Source: Pseudomonas sp. Os17 (GTDB lineage Bacteria > Pseudomonadota > Gammaproteobacteria > Pseudomonadales > Pseudomonadaceae). From it: DNA of 64,000 nt. A program made the position numbers and the translations under genes. Of this stretch, positions 12,871 through 22,196 are shown one piece after another. Numbering within the stretch: position 1 is the first letter of the stretch; every line of letters begins with the position of its first letter. The notes beneath the pieces are model-generated. The model saw only the letters and a program-made list of their open reading frames with translations. It was not told where the DNA came from and made no database searches. The stretch is taken from assembly GCF_001547895.1 (NCBI RefSeq), contig NZ_AP014627.1, positions 3,475,501 through 3,539,500 on the forward strand, given 5' to 3'.

Positions 12871-14346
12871 ATGAAACTCAATCGCTTGAACCTCAGCCAA
12901 CTGCCGCCCCAGGTGCGGCTGCCCGCCTACGGGCCCGCCGACACCCGCCAGGGCATTGCCCACATCGGCGTCGGCGGCTTTCACCGGGCCCACCAGGCCT
13001 ATTACACCGACGCCCTGATGAACCGGGGCCTGGGCCTGGACTGGAGCATCTGTGGCATCGGCCTGCGCCCCGAGGATCGCCGCGCCCGGGACGATCTGGC
13101 CGGCCAGGACTACCTCTACAGCCTCTTTGAACTGGGTGACGGCGACGGCCACGAAGTGCGGGTAATCGGCGCCATCAGCCAGATGCTGCTGGCCGAGGAC
13201 GGCGCCCAGGCGCTGATCGACAAGCTGGCCAGCCCGGAGATCCGCATCGTCTCCCTGACCATCACCGAGGGCGGCTACTGCATCGACGACAGCACTGGCG
13301 AGTTCATGCTCCATCTGCCGCAGATCCAGCACGATCTGGCACACCCGCGGCAGCCGCGCACGGTGTTCGGTTTTCTCTGCGCCGCCCTGGCTCGACGCCG
13401 GGCCGCGGGCATCCCGGCCTTCACCCTGATGTCCTGCGATAACCTGCCGCACAACGGCGCGGTGACCCGCAAGGCGCTGCTGGCCTTCGCCGCCCGCCAC
13501 GACGCCGACCTGCACGACTGGATCGCCCGTCACGTCAGCTTCCCCAACGCCATGGTCGACCGCATCACCCCCATGACCAGCAACGCTCACCGCCTGCAAC
13601 TGCACGATGAACACGGCATCGACGACGCCTGGCCGGTGGTCTGCGAACCCTTTGTCCAGTGGGTGCTGGAAGACCGCTTCTGCAACGGCCGCCCGGCCTG
13701 GGAGCAGGTCGGCGTGCAGTTCACCGACGACGTCACGCCCTATGAAGAGATGAAGATCAAGCTGCTCAATGGCAGCCACCTGGCCCTGACCTACCTGGGT
13801 TTTCTCAAGGGCTACCGCTTCGTCCACGAAACCCTGGACGACCCGTTGTTCGTCGCCTACCTGCGGGACTACATGGACCTGGACGTGACCCCGCAACTGG
13901 CGCCGGTGCCGGGCATCGACCTGGCGGCGTACAAGGACACCCTGATCCAGCGCTTCTCCAATCGGGCGATTGCCGACCAGCTGGAGCGGGTGTGCAGCGA
14001 CGGTTCATCAAAGCTGCCCAAGTTCACCGTGCCCACGGTCAACCGCCTGATCGCCGATGGCCGCGACACCGAACGCGCGGCCCTGGTAGTGGCGGCCTGG
14101 GCCCTGTACCTGCGGGGGGTGGACGAAAACGGCAGGCACTACTCGATCCCCGACCCCAGGGCCGAGTTCTGTCAGGCCCTGGTGGCCGACGACAGCCTGT
14201 TGACCCAGCGCCTGCTGGGGGTGGAAGAGATCTTCGGTGTGGCGATTGCGCGCTCCGCCGAGTTCATCGCCGCCTTCGAACGCTGCTTCAACAGCTTGCG
14301 CGAACACGGCGTAAGCCAGACCCTGGAACGCTTGCTGGCGCGATGA
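12871..14346 (+). CDS. mtlD: Mannitol 2-dehydrogenase
   Basis: Oxidises D-mannitol to D-fructose (and D-arabitol to D-xylulose) with NAD+. Starting at ATG 12871 gives 491 residues beginning MKLNRLNLSQLPPQ, in register with the well-studied P. fluorescens enzyme (493 residues as I recall). The cofactor segment GIAHIGVGGFHRAHQAYY is present, and the K-x5-SH catalytic stretch KLLNGSHL supplies the equivalents of Lys295, Asn300 and His303. Upstream in-frame ATGs (12730, 12853) add non-conserved residues; the first of these lies inside mtlK. Confidence 0.95.
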   Translation: MKLNRLNLSQLPPQVRLPAYGPADTRQGIAHIGVGGFHRAHQAYYTDALMNRGLGLDWSICGIGLRPEDRRARDDLAGQDYLYSLFELGDGDGHEVRVIGAISQMLLAEDGAQALIDKLASPEIRIVSLTITEGGYCIDDSTGEFMLHLPQIQHDLAHPRQPRTVFGFLCAALARRRAAGIPAFTLMSCDNLPHNGAVTRKALLAFAARHDADLHDWIARHVSFPNAMVDRITPMTSNAHRLQLHDEHGIDDAWPVVCEPFVQWVLEDRFCNGRPAWEQVGVQFTDDVTPYEEMKIKLLNGSHLALTYLGFLKGYRFVHETLDDPLFVAYLRDYMDLDVTPQLAPVPGIDLAAYKDTLIQRFSNRAIADQLERVCSDGSSKLPKFTVPTVNRLIADGRDTERAALVVAAWALYLRGVDENGRHYSIPDPRAEFCQALVADDSLLTQRLLGVEEIFGVAIARSAEFIAAFERCFNSLREHGVSQTLERLLAR

Positions 14347-14497
14347 AGTGCCCTGGGCGGCAGCTTGCCAGGCAAGGGCCTGCGTGCCTTTTCGCCGCCT
14401 CGCCCAAGGCCCGGCAGCGGCCACCGGCCATAAGCGGCCGGGGCGGCCAGGCGGAGAGTCTCCAGAGCGCCAACAACCACCGGAACCGGGAACCCTC

Positions 14498-15994
14498 ATG
14501 ACTCAATCCAGGCTTTTTCTTGGCATCGACTGCGGCACCCAGGGCACCAGGGCGCTGATTCTCGACAGCCGCAGCGGCACCGTCCTGGGCCACGGCGCCG
14601 CGCCCCACCGCCTGATCAGCGGCGCCAATGGCCGCCGCGAGCAGGACCCGGCGCAGTGGCTGCAGGCCTGCATCGGCGCAACCCGGCAGGCATTGCAGGC
14701 AACCGGGGTGGATGGCGGGCAGGTGCTCGGCGTCGGGATTTCCGGCCAGCAGCACGGGCTGGTGCTGCTCGATGACCAGGGCCAGGTGCTGCGCCCGGCC
14801 AAGCTCTGGTGCGACACCGAAAGCAGCGCCGAGAACCAGCGCCTGCTGGACTGGCTGGGGGGCACCCAGGGTTCCCTGGACCGCCTGGGGCTGGCCATCG
14901 CGCCGGGCTATACGGTGTCAAAACTGCTCTGGACCCGGGAGCAGCAGCCTCAGGTGTTCCAGCGTATCGCGCATATCCTGCTGCCCCACGACTACCTGAA
15001 TTTCTGCCTGACCGGACGCTGTTGCAGCGAGTACGGCGACGCCTCGGGCAGCGGCTACTTCGATGTGCGCAAACGTGATTGGGACCGCGCCCTGCTGGCC
15101 CATATCGACCCCAGCGGGCGCCTGGAGCGGGCCTTGCCGCACCTGCTCGAAGCGCATCAGGCGGTGGGCCGCATCCAGCCCGCGATCGCCCGGCAACTGG
15201 GCATCAGCGCGGAGGCATTGGTGGCCAGCGGCGGTGGCGACAACATGCTCGGGGCGATCGGCACCGGCAACATCCAGCCCGGCATCATCACCATGAGCCT
15301 GGGGTCCTCCGGCACCGTGTATGCCTTTGCCGAACAGCCATGGGTCAGCCCCGAGCCGGCGGTGGCCACCTTTTGCTCCTCCAGCGGTGGCTGGCTGCCG
15401 CTGATCTGCACCATGAACCTGACCAACGCCACCACCCTGGTGCGCGAGCTGCTGGGCCTGGATCTGGCCGGCTTCAACCAGCGCCTGGCGCAAGCGCCGA
15501 TCGGCGCCGGTGGCTTGTGCCTGTTGCCGTTTTTCAACGGTGAACGGGTGCCCGCCCTGCCCCATGCCCAAGGCAGCCTGCATGGCATGACCCTGGACAA
15601 CCTGACCCAGGCCAACCTGTGCCGCGCCGTGGTCGAAGGCACCACCTTCGGCTTGCGCTACGGCCTGGATCTGTTGCGCGCGGCGGGCTTGCACAGCCAG
15701 AGCATCCGCCTGATCGGTGGCGGGGCAAAAAGTCCGCTGTGGCGGCAGATGGTCGCCGATATCATGCACACCCCGGTGATCTGCCCCCTGGAGCACGAAG
15801 CCGCGGCCCTGGGCGCGGCGATCCAGGCCGCCTGGTGTCACGGCCGGGAGCAGCAGCCGACACTGGATCTGCAAGCACTCTGTGAGCGCTGCGTGCACCT
15901 GGACCCGGGCAGCGCCACCCAGCCTCGGGCCGAACACGTAGCGGCCTACGAACCGTTGTACCAAGGTTACCGACAACGACTGACAACCCTTTGA
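14498..15994 (+). CDS. mtlY: Xylulokinase
   Basis: Phosphorylates D-xylulose produced from D-arabitol. FGGY-family kinase of 498 residues with LGIDCGTQGTRALI (ATP site) at the N-terminus, the GISGQQHGLVLLD substrate-side motif, and the FGGY C-terminal glycine-rich LIGGGAKSPLWRQMVADI. The ATG at 14498 starts the conserved sequence after a 151-bp gap from mtlD; the longer frame from 14348 translates intergenic DNA. A weak GGGAACC precedes the start. Confidence 0.93.
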   Translation: MTQSRLFLGIDCGTQGTRALILDSRSGTVLGHGAAPHRLISGANGRREQDPAQWLQACIGATRQALQATGVDGGQVLGVGISGQQHGLVLLDDQGQVLRPAKLWCDTESSAENQRLLDWLGGTQGSLDRLGLAIAPGYTVSKLLWTREQQPQVFQRIAHILLPHDYLNFCLTGRCCSEYGDASGSGYFDVRKRDWDRALLAHIDPSGRLERALPHLLEAHQAVGRIQPAIARQLGISAEALVASGGGDNMLGAIGTGNIQPGIITMSLGSSGTVYAFAEQPWVSPEPAVATFCSSSGGWLPLICTMNLTNATTLVRELLGLDLAGFNQRLAQAPIGAGGLCLLPFFNGERVPALPHAQGSLHGMTLDNLTQANLCRAVVEGTTFGLRYGLDLLRAAGLHSQSIRLIGGGAKSPLWRQMVADIMHTPVICPLEHEAAALGAAIQAAWCHGREQQPTLDLQALCERCVHLDPGSATQPRAEHVAAYEPLYQGYRQRLTTL

Positions 15995-16001
15995 AGAGCG
16001 A

Positions 16002-16952
16002 ATGACTATGTATCTGGTGTGTGGCGAGGCGCTGTTCGACTTTTTCAGCGCGGATGAGGCCGGTGCTCCGGCCAATAAAGTGGCGTTCCAGGCGATTGCC
16101 GGTGGTTCGCCGTTCAACGTGGCGGTGGGCCTGCGTCGCCTGGGCATCGACGCCGCGCTGCTGGCCGGACTGTCCCGGGACTACCTGGGCCAGCGCCTGC
16201 GGCGGGTGCTGCAAGAGGAAGGCGTGAACACCGACTACCTGCGGGAATTCGCCGCCCCGACCACCCTGGCCATGGTCGCCGTGGGCGCCGATGGCTCGCC
16301 GCACTACAGCTTCCGGGGCGAAGGCTGCGCCGATCGCCAATTGCTCGAAGAACACCTGCCGGAGCTGGACGCCGGGGTGCGCGGGCTGCATGTCGGCTCG
16401 TTTGCCCTGGTGGTGCAGCCGATTGCCGACACCCTGCTGGCCCTGGTGCGCCGCGAGCGCGGGCGGCGCCTGATCAGCCTCGACCCCAATGTGCGGCTCA
16501 ACCCGCAGCCGGATATCCAACTGTGGCGCCAGCGCATCGCCGAACTGGCCGGGTACGCCGACCTGATCAAGGTCAGTGACGAAGACCTGACCCTGCTCTA
16601 CCCCGGGCAAGCGCCGCAGACGCTGATCCAGGGATGGCTGCAGGGCAATGCCCGACTGGTGTTCCTGACCCGCGGCAGCCAGGGCGCGACGGTGTTCAGC
16701 GCCCGGCATGGCAGCTGGTCGGTGGCGACGCCCAAGGTTCAAGTGGCCGACACCGTGGGCGCCGGCGACACCTTCCAGGCGGCGCTGATTGCCTGGCTGA
16801 CCGAGCAGGGGCTGGACTCGCCCCAGGGCCTTGAGCAACTGACCCGCGAACAGACCGACGCCCTGCTGCGCTTTGCCGTCAACGCCGCCGCCCTGACCTG
16901 CACCCGCACCGGCCCGGACCTGCCCTACCGCCATCAACTGCAACCGCTGTAG
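16002..16952 (+). CDS. mtlZ: Fructokinase (PfkB family)
   Basis: Phosphorylates the fructose made by MtlD. The 316-residue ribokinase-fold protein has GGSPFNVAVGLRRLG near residues 30-44 and the C-terminal signature DTVGAGDTFQAAL with the catalytic aspartate. It starts 7 bp after mtlY. Its stop codon (16950-16952) lies within the first REP unit of the following REPIN, so the repeat abuts the reading frame. Confidence 0.93.
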   Translation: MTMYLVCGEALFDFFSADEAGAPANKVAFQAIAGGSPFNVAVGLRRLGIDAALLAGLSRDYLGQRLRRVLQEEGVNTDYLREFAAPTTLAMVAVGADGSPHYSFRGEGCADRQLLEEHLPELDAGVRGLHVGSFALVVQPIADTLLALVRRERGRRLISLDPNVRLNPQPDIQLWRQRIAELAGYADLIKVSDEDLTLLYPGQAPQTLIQGWLQGNARLVFLTRGSQGATVFSARHGSWSVATPKVQVADTVGAGDTFQAALIAWLTEQGLDSPQGLEQLTREQTDALLRFAVNAAALTCTRTGPDLPYRHQLQPL

Positions 16953-17030
16953 GCGCCGGCTTGCCGGCGAAGGGGCCCGTCAGCCTTGCGCCGATTCGGG
17001 CGACACCTTCGCTGGCAAGCCAGCTCCTGC
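16949..17030. repeat. REP doublet (REPIN) at the 3' end of the mtl operon
   Basis: GTAGGCGCCGGCTTGCCGGC starts at 16949 and includes the mtlZ stop; the inverted partner TTCGCTGGCAAGCCAGCTCC ends near 17028. It lies between two convergent genes and is the only stem structure I can see at the end of the operon. Confidence 0.82.
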
Positions 17031-17069
17031 AACATTCAGTGCCGCCGTGGTGCTTTTCCTCGGCCCTGG

Positions 17070-18371
17070 TCAGAGCAGGGAGAAGTTGTAGCTGACGATC
17101 AGCCGGGTTTCGTCCATGTCGCGGGCGATCTTCTGGTAGTTGCTGCGGTAGGTGGCGTTGCGCAGGCGCAGGCTGACGTCCTTGAAGGTGCCGCTCTGCA
17201 CCACGTACTTGAGTTCGCTGTCGCGCTCCCACTCGCGGCCTTCGCGCAGGCTGCCCGGAACCTTGATGTGGTCACCGCTGACGTAGCGGGTCAGGAAACT
17301 CAGGCCATTGAGGCCAACGGCCTTGAAGTCGTAGTCGTAGCGCAGCTGCCAGGAACGCTCCTGGATCGCCGCGAAGTCGTTGACCTGCACGTAGTTCACC
17401 AGGTACGGGTTGCTGCCATCCAGGTAGGGCATCGAATTGTCGCCGTACATGCGCTGCCAGCCGGCGCTCAGGGTGTGACCGCTGAGGCTGTAGCCGAGCA
17501 AGGTGCTCAGGGCGCGGTTGTCGATGCCACCGGCGCGCTCGGCGCCGGTGTCGGCACTCTTGAGCAGGCGCAGGTCGCCTTTGAGCACGCCAGGGCCCAA
17601 GGGCTGGTTGGCCAGCAGGCCGACAAAATGCTGGCGGTAGATGTCTTCCAGCTCGGCGTAGTGGTAGTGGCCGGTCAGCCGCTCGTTGAACTTGTAGTCC
17701 AGGCCGTAGGTGTCGAAGTGATCCGCCGTGGTGTTGCAGGCATAGCGCTTGTTCTTGCAGTGCACGCGGATGTCCTGGGCGTCGGTGGAATCCCGGGCGG
17801 TGTAACGGTTGAGCCGTGCGGCGGTCAGGGTCAGGTCCTTGACCTCCCTGGAGGTCAGCACCGCGCCATTGAACATCGTCGGCAGCAGGCGCCCGTCGTT
17901 GTACTTGAGCAGCGGCAGGTCCGGCAGTTGCGCGCCGTACTTGAACACGGTCTGCGAGACCCGGACCTTGGCGGTCAGGCCCAGTTTGGCGTACTGGTCC
18001 GCCGAGCCCCGCGGGTCGTGCCCGCTGGAAGGCAGCAGGCCGCTGTTGCTGCGGTCGGGGCTGGAGTCGAGCTTGATCCCCAGCATGCCCAGGGCATCCA
18101 GGCCGAACCCCACGGTGCCTTCGGTGTAGCCCGACTGCAGGTTGAGGATGAAGCCCTGGGCCGACTCCTCACGCTTGGAAGCCCCCTGCTCGGTGCTGGT
18201 ATGGCCGTCACGAAAATCCCGGTTGAAGTAGATCGTGCGTGATTCCAGCTTGGCGCTGCTGTCCTCAAGAAAGCCGTCGGCGTGAACCGACGGGGCAAAT
18301 CCAGCCCACAGGACGGCGGCTCCGAGGCCCAGCAGCGGGCACGGATGGATCAGGGAAAAAGGGGGACGCAT
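17070..18371 (-). CDS. OprD-family outer-membrane porin
   Basis: Outer-membrane substrate-specific channel of 433 residues. The start at 18371 gives a normal signal peptide (hydrophobic core, cleavage near PSVHA-DGF) and has GGAG seven bases upstream; the longer frame to 18446 adds a non-signal-like leader. OprD features seen: the N-terminal FLEDSSAKLESRTIYFNRDFRD, alternating beta-strand pattern, and the C-terminal aromatic/hydrophobic LIVSYNFSLL. The location next to the mtl operon suggests a sugar-alcohol or related solute, but OprD members mostly take amino acids or organic acids, so the substrate is open. Confidence 0.88.
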   Translation of the reverse strand: MRPPFSLIHPCPLLGLGAAVLWAGFAPSVHADGFLEDSSAKLESRTIYFNRDFRDGHTSTEQGASKREESAQGFILNLQSGYTEGTVGFGLDALGMLGIKLDSSPDRSNSGLLPSSGHDPRGSADQYAKLGLTAKVRVSQTVFKYGAQLPDLPLLKYNDGRLLPTMFNGAVLTSREVKDLTLTAARLNRYTARDSTDAQDIRVHCKNKRYACNTTADHFDTYGLDYKFNERLTGHYHYAELEDIYRQHFVGLLANQPLGPGVLKGDLRLLKSADTGAERAGGIDNRALSTLLGYSLSGHTLSAGWQRMYGDNSMPYLDGSNPYLVNYVQVNDFAAIQERSWQLRYDYDFKAVGLNGLSFLTRYVSGDHIKVPGSLREGREWERDSELKYVVQSGTFKDVSLRLRNATYRSNYQKIARDMDETRLIVSYNFSLL

Positions 18372-18774
18372 GAACAGGCTCCAGCACAAATCAGTGACGC
18401 GAGGTCGGTAGGGAGAGACCCAGGACTCATTCATCCTGCAAATCAAAGACTACAGGTTGAATTGATTGAATCAATGAGGGGCGCACATGATGGCAGATGG
18501 CCAAAACCGCCCCAACCCGACTTTAGTCTGACTCCCTGGTCGAAAAACAGCGCGTGGCGGCGAGCGACCCAATACCGACAAAAACAGGAATAAACCTGTC
18601 ATTTTTTTCAATTTTTCATCGGGCCGGCAGCCGGGTAAAAACTGTCCGAACGATCAGAAATGCCCTCGGCCTGAATAGCCAGTAGTCAATGCTGGCAAAA
18701 AAGCATCATTTTTTTATCGCTTAGACATACCGTCTGTCGGATTTTTTGTCTTTTGAAAATACCGAAACAACTAT

Positions 18775-18803
18775 TTGACGCTTTACCTTACAACCCTCAT
18801 AAG
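18775..18803 (+). promoter_or_regulatory. Candidate sigma-70 promoter of the exopolysaccharide operon
   Basis: TTGACG at 18775-18780, a 17-bp spacer and CATAAG at 18798-18803 (four of six -10 bases). It lies in an unusually AT-rich 500-bp region (18447-18937) with no gene, between the porin gene and ugd. It implies a leader of about 190 bases before ugd. Confidence 0.4.
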
Positions 18804-18890
18804 ACCGTTTAACTCTTTGTTTTATATGTTTTTTTATCAATCACGGAGAATATGAAAAACGGCAGTGTCATTTATGCATCACCGCAAAAC

Positions 18891-18904
18891 GTCAATTAAA
18901 CGTC
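18891..18904 (+). promoter_or_regulatory. Possible FleQ-like box upstream of ugd
   Basis: GTCAATTAAACGTC matches 10 of 14 bases of the FleQ box I recall from the P. aeruginosa pel promoter (GTCAATAAATTGAC). FleQ controls several Pseudomonas exopolysaccharide operons through c-di-GMP. It lies downstream of the candidate promoter, compatible with repression. A chance match in AT-rich DNA is quite possible. Confidence 0.22.
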
Positions 18905-19000
18905 TTACCACTGTGATAGTGTCAAAAAAAGAGCGCGATGGCGGCAATGTGCCATACGCCCTTTGCGGAAGGTGAGCCACAGCCTCACCCAACACTCATC

Positions 19001-20371
19001 ATGGACGAGGTCGTTCCCTTGGAAGTCAGCGTTTTCGGTACTGGTTATGTCGGCCTGGTGCAAGCAGTTGCCCTCGCCGATGTCGGGCATAACGTGGTGT
19101 GTGTCGATATCGACAGCCAGAAAATCGCCCAGCTGCAACGTTCTATTCCGCCGATTCACGAGCCGGGTCTGGCGACCCTGATCGAAGAGAATCAAAAGGC
19201 CGGCCGACTGCACTTCACCACCCAGGCCAGCGACGCCGTGGGCCATGCCCAGGTGATCTTCATCGCGGTCGGCACGCCCTCCAACGAAGACGGCTCGGCG
19301 GACCTCGACCATGTCCTGGCGGTGGCCCGCAAGATTGCCAGCCTGATGCTCAGCGACAAGACCCTGGTGATCAAATCCACGGTGCCGGTGGGCACTGCCG
19401 ATCTGGTGGTTGAAACCGTCGCCGAGCAACTGGCGGACCTGGGCCAATCCCAGCTGCGGGTGCACGTGGTCTCCAATCCGGAGTTCCTCAAGGAAGGCTC
19501 CGCCGTGGCCGACTGCATGCGCCCGGACCGGATCATCGTCGGCTGTGCCCATGACCTGCCCCGCCAACAGTTGAGCGAACTGTACGCGCCGTTCAACCAC
19601 AACCATGACCGCCTGATGTTCATGGACAACCGCAGCGCCGAGCTGGTCAAGTACGCGGCCAACGCGATGCTCGCCACCCGCATCAGCTTCATGAACGAGA
19701 TGGCCAACCTGGCGGAACGCCTGGGTGTGGACATCAACGCGGTGCGCAAGGGCATCGGCGCCGATCCGCGCATCGGCTACCACTTCATCTACCCGGGCGC
19801 CGGCTTCGGCGGTTCGTGCTTCCCCAAGGACCTGCGGGCGCTGATCCACACCGCCGAAAGCCACGGGCTGGAACCGCACATGCTCAAGACCGTGCGCGAC
19901 GTCAACGAGCAGCAGCGCCATGTGCTGTTTCGCAAGCTCAAGGCGCACCTGGGCGACGACCTGCAGGGCAAGGTCATCGCTCTCTGGGGCCTGGCCTTCA
20001 AGCCCAACACCGACGACATGCGCGAAGCCACCAGCCGCTACCTGATGCAGGCGCTGTGGGATGCCGGGGCCAGGGTCCAGGCCTACGACCCGGAAGCCAT
20101 GACCGAATGCCGGCGCCTGTACGGCTACCGCGATGACCTGCAGCTGTGCGCCACCCGCGATGACGCCCTGCAAGGCGCCGATGCGCTGGTGATCTGCACC
20201 GAATGGAAAGCCTTTCGCGTGGTGGACTTCAAATTGCTGCGCGACACCCTCAAGGACCGCCTGATCGTCGACGGGCGCAATCTCTACAACCCGCAACAGG
20301 CAGCGGACGCCGGTCTGCACTATCTGAGCATTGGCCTGCCCTACCGCATCCCGGAGGCCCTTGGCGCATGA
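19001..20371 (+). CDS. ugd: UDP-glucose 6-dehydrogenase
   Basis: Makes UDP-glucuronate from UDP-glucose and is the first gene of the exopolysaccharide operon. The NAD-binding VSVFGTGYVGLV, the motif NPEFLKEGSAV, and GAGFGGSCFPKDLRAL with the catalytic cysteine are intact. Start choice is uncertain: ATG 19001 is used here, but a TTG at 19019 has GACGAGG eight bases upstream and would give the usual short N-terminus (xEVSVFGTGYVG); the 5'-most frame from 18938 adds non-conserved residues. GDP-mannose dehydrogenase (AlgD) is a relative, but the following uronate epimerase favours UDP-glucose. Confidence 0.88.
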   Translation: MDEVVPLEVSVFGTGYVGLVQAVALADVGHNVVCVDIDSQKIAQLQRSIPPIHEPGLATLIEENQKAGRLHFTTQASDAVGHAQVIFIAVGTPSNEDGSADLDHVLAVARKIASLMLSDKTLVIKSTVPVGTADLVVETVAEQLADLGQSQLRVHVVSNPEFLKEGSAVADCMRPDRIIVGCAHDLPRQQLSELYAPFNHNHDRLMFMDNRSAELVKYAANAMLATRISFMNEMANLAERLGVDINAVRKGIGADPRIGYHFIYPGAGFGGSCFPKDLRALIHTAESHGLEPHMLKTVRDVNEQQRHVLFRKLKAHLGDDLQGKVIALWGLAFKPNTDDMREATSRYLMQALWDAGARVQAYDPEAMTECRRLYGYRDDLQLCATRDDALQGADALVICTEWKAFRVVDFKLLRDTLKDRLIVDGRNLYNPQQAADAGLHYLSIGLPYRIPEALGA

Positions 20372-21387
20372 ATATCCTGATCACCGGAGCCGCCGGTTTT
20401 ATCGGCGCCCATACCGCACTGCGTCTGCTCAAGGATGGGCACCAGGTCACCGGGCTGGATAATTTCAACGACTACTACGACCCCCAGCTCAAGCGCGACC
20501 GGGTGCGCTGGGTGGAACGGCAAGTGGGGCACTTCCCGCTGCAACGCCTGGACCTGGCGGACAGCGCCGGGCTGGAGCGGCTGTTTGCCGAGATCCGGCC
20601 CCAGGTGGTGATCAACCTCGCCGCCCAGGCCGGGGTGCGCTACTCCCTGGAAAACCCCAAGGCCTACCTGGACAGCAACCTCAGCGGTTTTCTCAACCTG
20701 CTGGAAATGTGCCGGCGCTTCCCGGTGCAGCACCTGATCTATGCCTCTTCCAGTTCGGTGTACGGGGCCAACCAGCAGACCCCGTACAAGGTCAGCGACA
20801 ACGTCGACCATCCGCTGTCGCTGTATGCGGCGAGCAAGAAAGCCAACGAGCTGATGGCCCACAGCTACAGCCACCTGTTCGGCGTGCCGGCCACCGGCCT
20901 GCGCTTCTTTACCGTGTACGGGCCCTGGGGCCGGCCGGACATGTCGCCGATCCTGTTTGCCGACGCCATCAGCCAGGGGCGTCCGCTGAAGCTGTTCAAC
21001 TACGGCATGCACCAGCGCGACTTCACCTACATCGACGACATCGTCGAATCCCTGGTGCGCCTGCTGGACAAGCCACCGGCGCGGGACCCGCTGTGGGATC
21101 GCGAGCAGCCGGACCCCTCCACCAGCATGGCGCCGTGGCGCCTGTTCAACATCGGTGGCCAGCGCCCGGTGGAGCTCAAGGACTACGTCAGCACCCTGGA
21201 GCGGCTCCTCGGCCGCCAGGCCCAGGTGGAGTACCTGCCCCTGCAGCCCGGTGACGTGCTCAACACCTGTGCCGATGTCAGCGCCCTGGAAAACCTCACC
21301 GGTTTCGGACCCCAGGTGCCCCTGGATGAAGGCCTGGGCCATTTCGTCCAGTGGTACCGCAGCTACTACACCGGCACCCGGTCCTGA
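20368..21387 (+). CDS. UDP-glucuronate 4-epimerase (NAD-dependent epimerase/dehydratase)
   Basis: Predicted to convert UDP-glucuronate to UDP-galacturonate. The 339-residue extended SDR has TGAAGFIG near residues 6-13 and YAASK as catalytic pair, and the GLDNFNDYYDPQLKRDR segment typical of uronate epimerases rather than GalE. It starts with an ATGA overlap on the ugd stop, GGAGG lying 11 bases upstream, so the two enzymes are translationally coupled and probably act in sequence. Confidence 0.85.
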   Translation: MNILITGAAGFIGAHTALRLLKDGHQVTGLDNFNDYYDPQLKRDRVRWVERQVGHFPLQRLDLADSAGLERLFAEIRPQVVINLAAQAGVRYSLENPKAYLDSNLSGFLNLLEMCRRFPVQHLIYASSSSVYGANQQTPYKVSDNVDHPLSLYAASKKANELMAHSYSHLFGVPATGLRFFTVYGPWGRPDMSPILFADAISQGRPLKLFNYGMHQRDFTYIDDIVESLVRLLDKPPARDPLWDREQPDPSTSMAPWRLFNIGGQRPVELKDYVSTLERLLGRQAQVEYLPLQPGDVLNTCADVSALENLTGFGPQVPLDEGLGHFVQWYRSYYTGTRS

Positions 21388-21422
21388 GCCGGTGCCGCGG
21401 CGCCCTTTACCAACCCCTTGCA

Positions 21423-22196
21423 ATGGAAGTACTCCCGGTGGATATGGAAAGACCCTTCTCATCGCCCGCAACCGAGGTGCCGGCACCGGCGCGCATCGAC
21501 CGGCGCAACGACCCGTTTCGGCGCAAGGTCCAGGCCGCCATCGATCTGCAGCATCACGGCTGGATCAGTGGCCGCGAAGGTGGCCGGCCCTGGACCCTGT
21601 CGCGCAGCAAGCGCCTGACCTCGGCACTGCTGGCCGCCCTGCTGCTGGTGCTGCTGTCGCCGCTGCTGCTGGTGGTGGCGCTGGCGATCAAGCTCACCAG
21701 CCCGGGACCGGTGTTCTTCGTGCAACTGCGTACCGGTTTTCGCGGCCGGCGCTTCGGCATGTACAAGTTCCGCACCATGGTGGTCAACGCCGAAGCCCTG
21801 AAGGACTCGGTGCGCCACCTGAACAAGCACGGCCCGGACTCGGTGGACTTCAAGATCGACCGCGACCCGCGGATCACCGGGATCGGCGGCTTCCTGCGGC
21901 GCACCAGCCTCGACGAGTTGCCGAACCTGATCAACGTGGTACTGGGCCAGATGCGCATCGTCGGCCCGCGCCCCACCTCGTTCCACGCCCAGACCTACAA
22001 GGAACACCACCTCGGGCGCCTGAGCATCTACCCCGGGATCACCGGCCTGTGGCAAGTCTCGGGCCGCAGCGATGTGGACTTCGACGGCCGGGTCACCCTG
22101 GACATGACGTACATCTTCCAGCAGAGCCCCTGGCTCGACCTGAAGATCCTGATCAAAACCCCTTTCAAGGTCCTCAATGGCCATGGAGCAAGTTGA
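21423..22196 (+). CDS. Polyprenyl-phosphate sugar phosphotransferase (initiating transferase)
   Basis: Starts the repeat unit by moving a hexose-1-phosphate to undecaprenyl phosphate at the inner membrane. It has about 257 residues: a soluble N-terminus, one strong membrane segment (LTSALLAALLLVLLSPLLLV), then the catalytic domain with KFRTMVVNAE, LRRTSLDELPNLINV, GPRPT and PGITGLWQVSGRSD. It is the short form with only one membrane segment, without the multi-pass N-terminal half of WbaP/WcaJ. Start is ambiguous between ATG 21423 and ATG 21444. Confidence 0.87.
   Translation: MEVLPVDMERPFSSPATEVPAPARIDRRNDPFRRKVQAAIDLQHHGWISGREGGRPWTLSRSKRLTSALLAALLLVLLSPLLLVVALAIKLTSPGPVFFVQLRTGFRGRRFGMYKFRTMVVNAEALKDSVRHLNKHGPDSVDFKIDRDPRITGIGGFLRRTSLDELPNLINVVLGQMRIVGPRPTSFHAQTYKEHHLGRLSIYPGITGLWQVSGRSDVDFDGRVTLDMTYIFQQSPWLDLKILIKTPFKVLNGHGAS

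Noticed and set aside
18371-18446. Longer start for the OprD-type porin
   Set aside because: It would place 25 polar residues before the signal peptide and has no ribosome site, while 18371 has GGAG at normal spacing.
19001-20371. Calling the first polysaccharide gene algD (GDP-mannose dehydrogenase)
   Set aside because: There is no alginate gene set, and the next gene is a uronate-type epimerase, which requires UDP-glucuronate.
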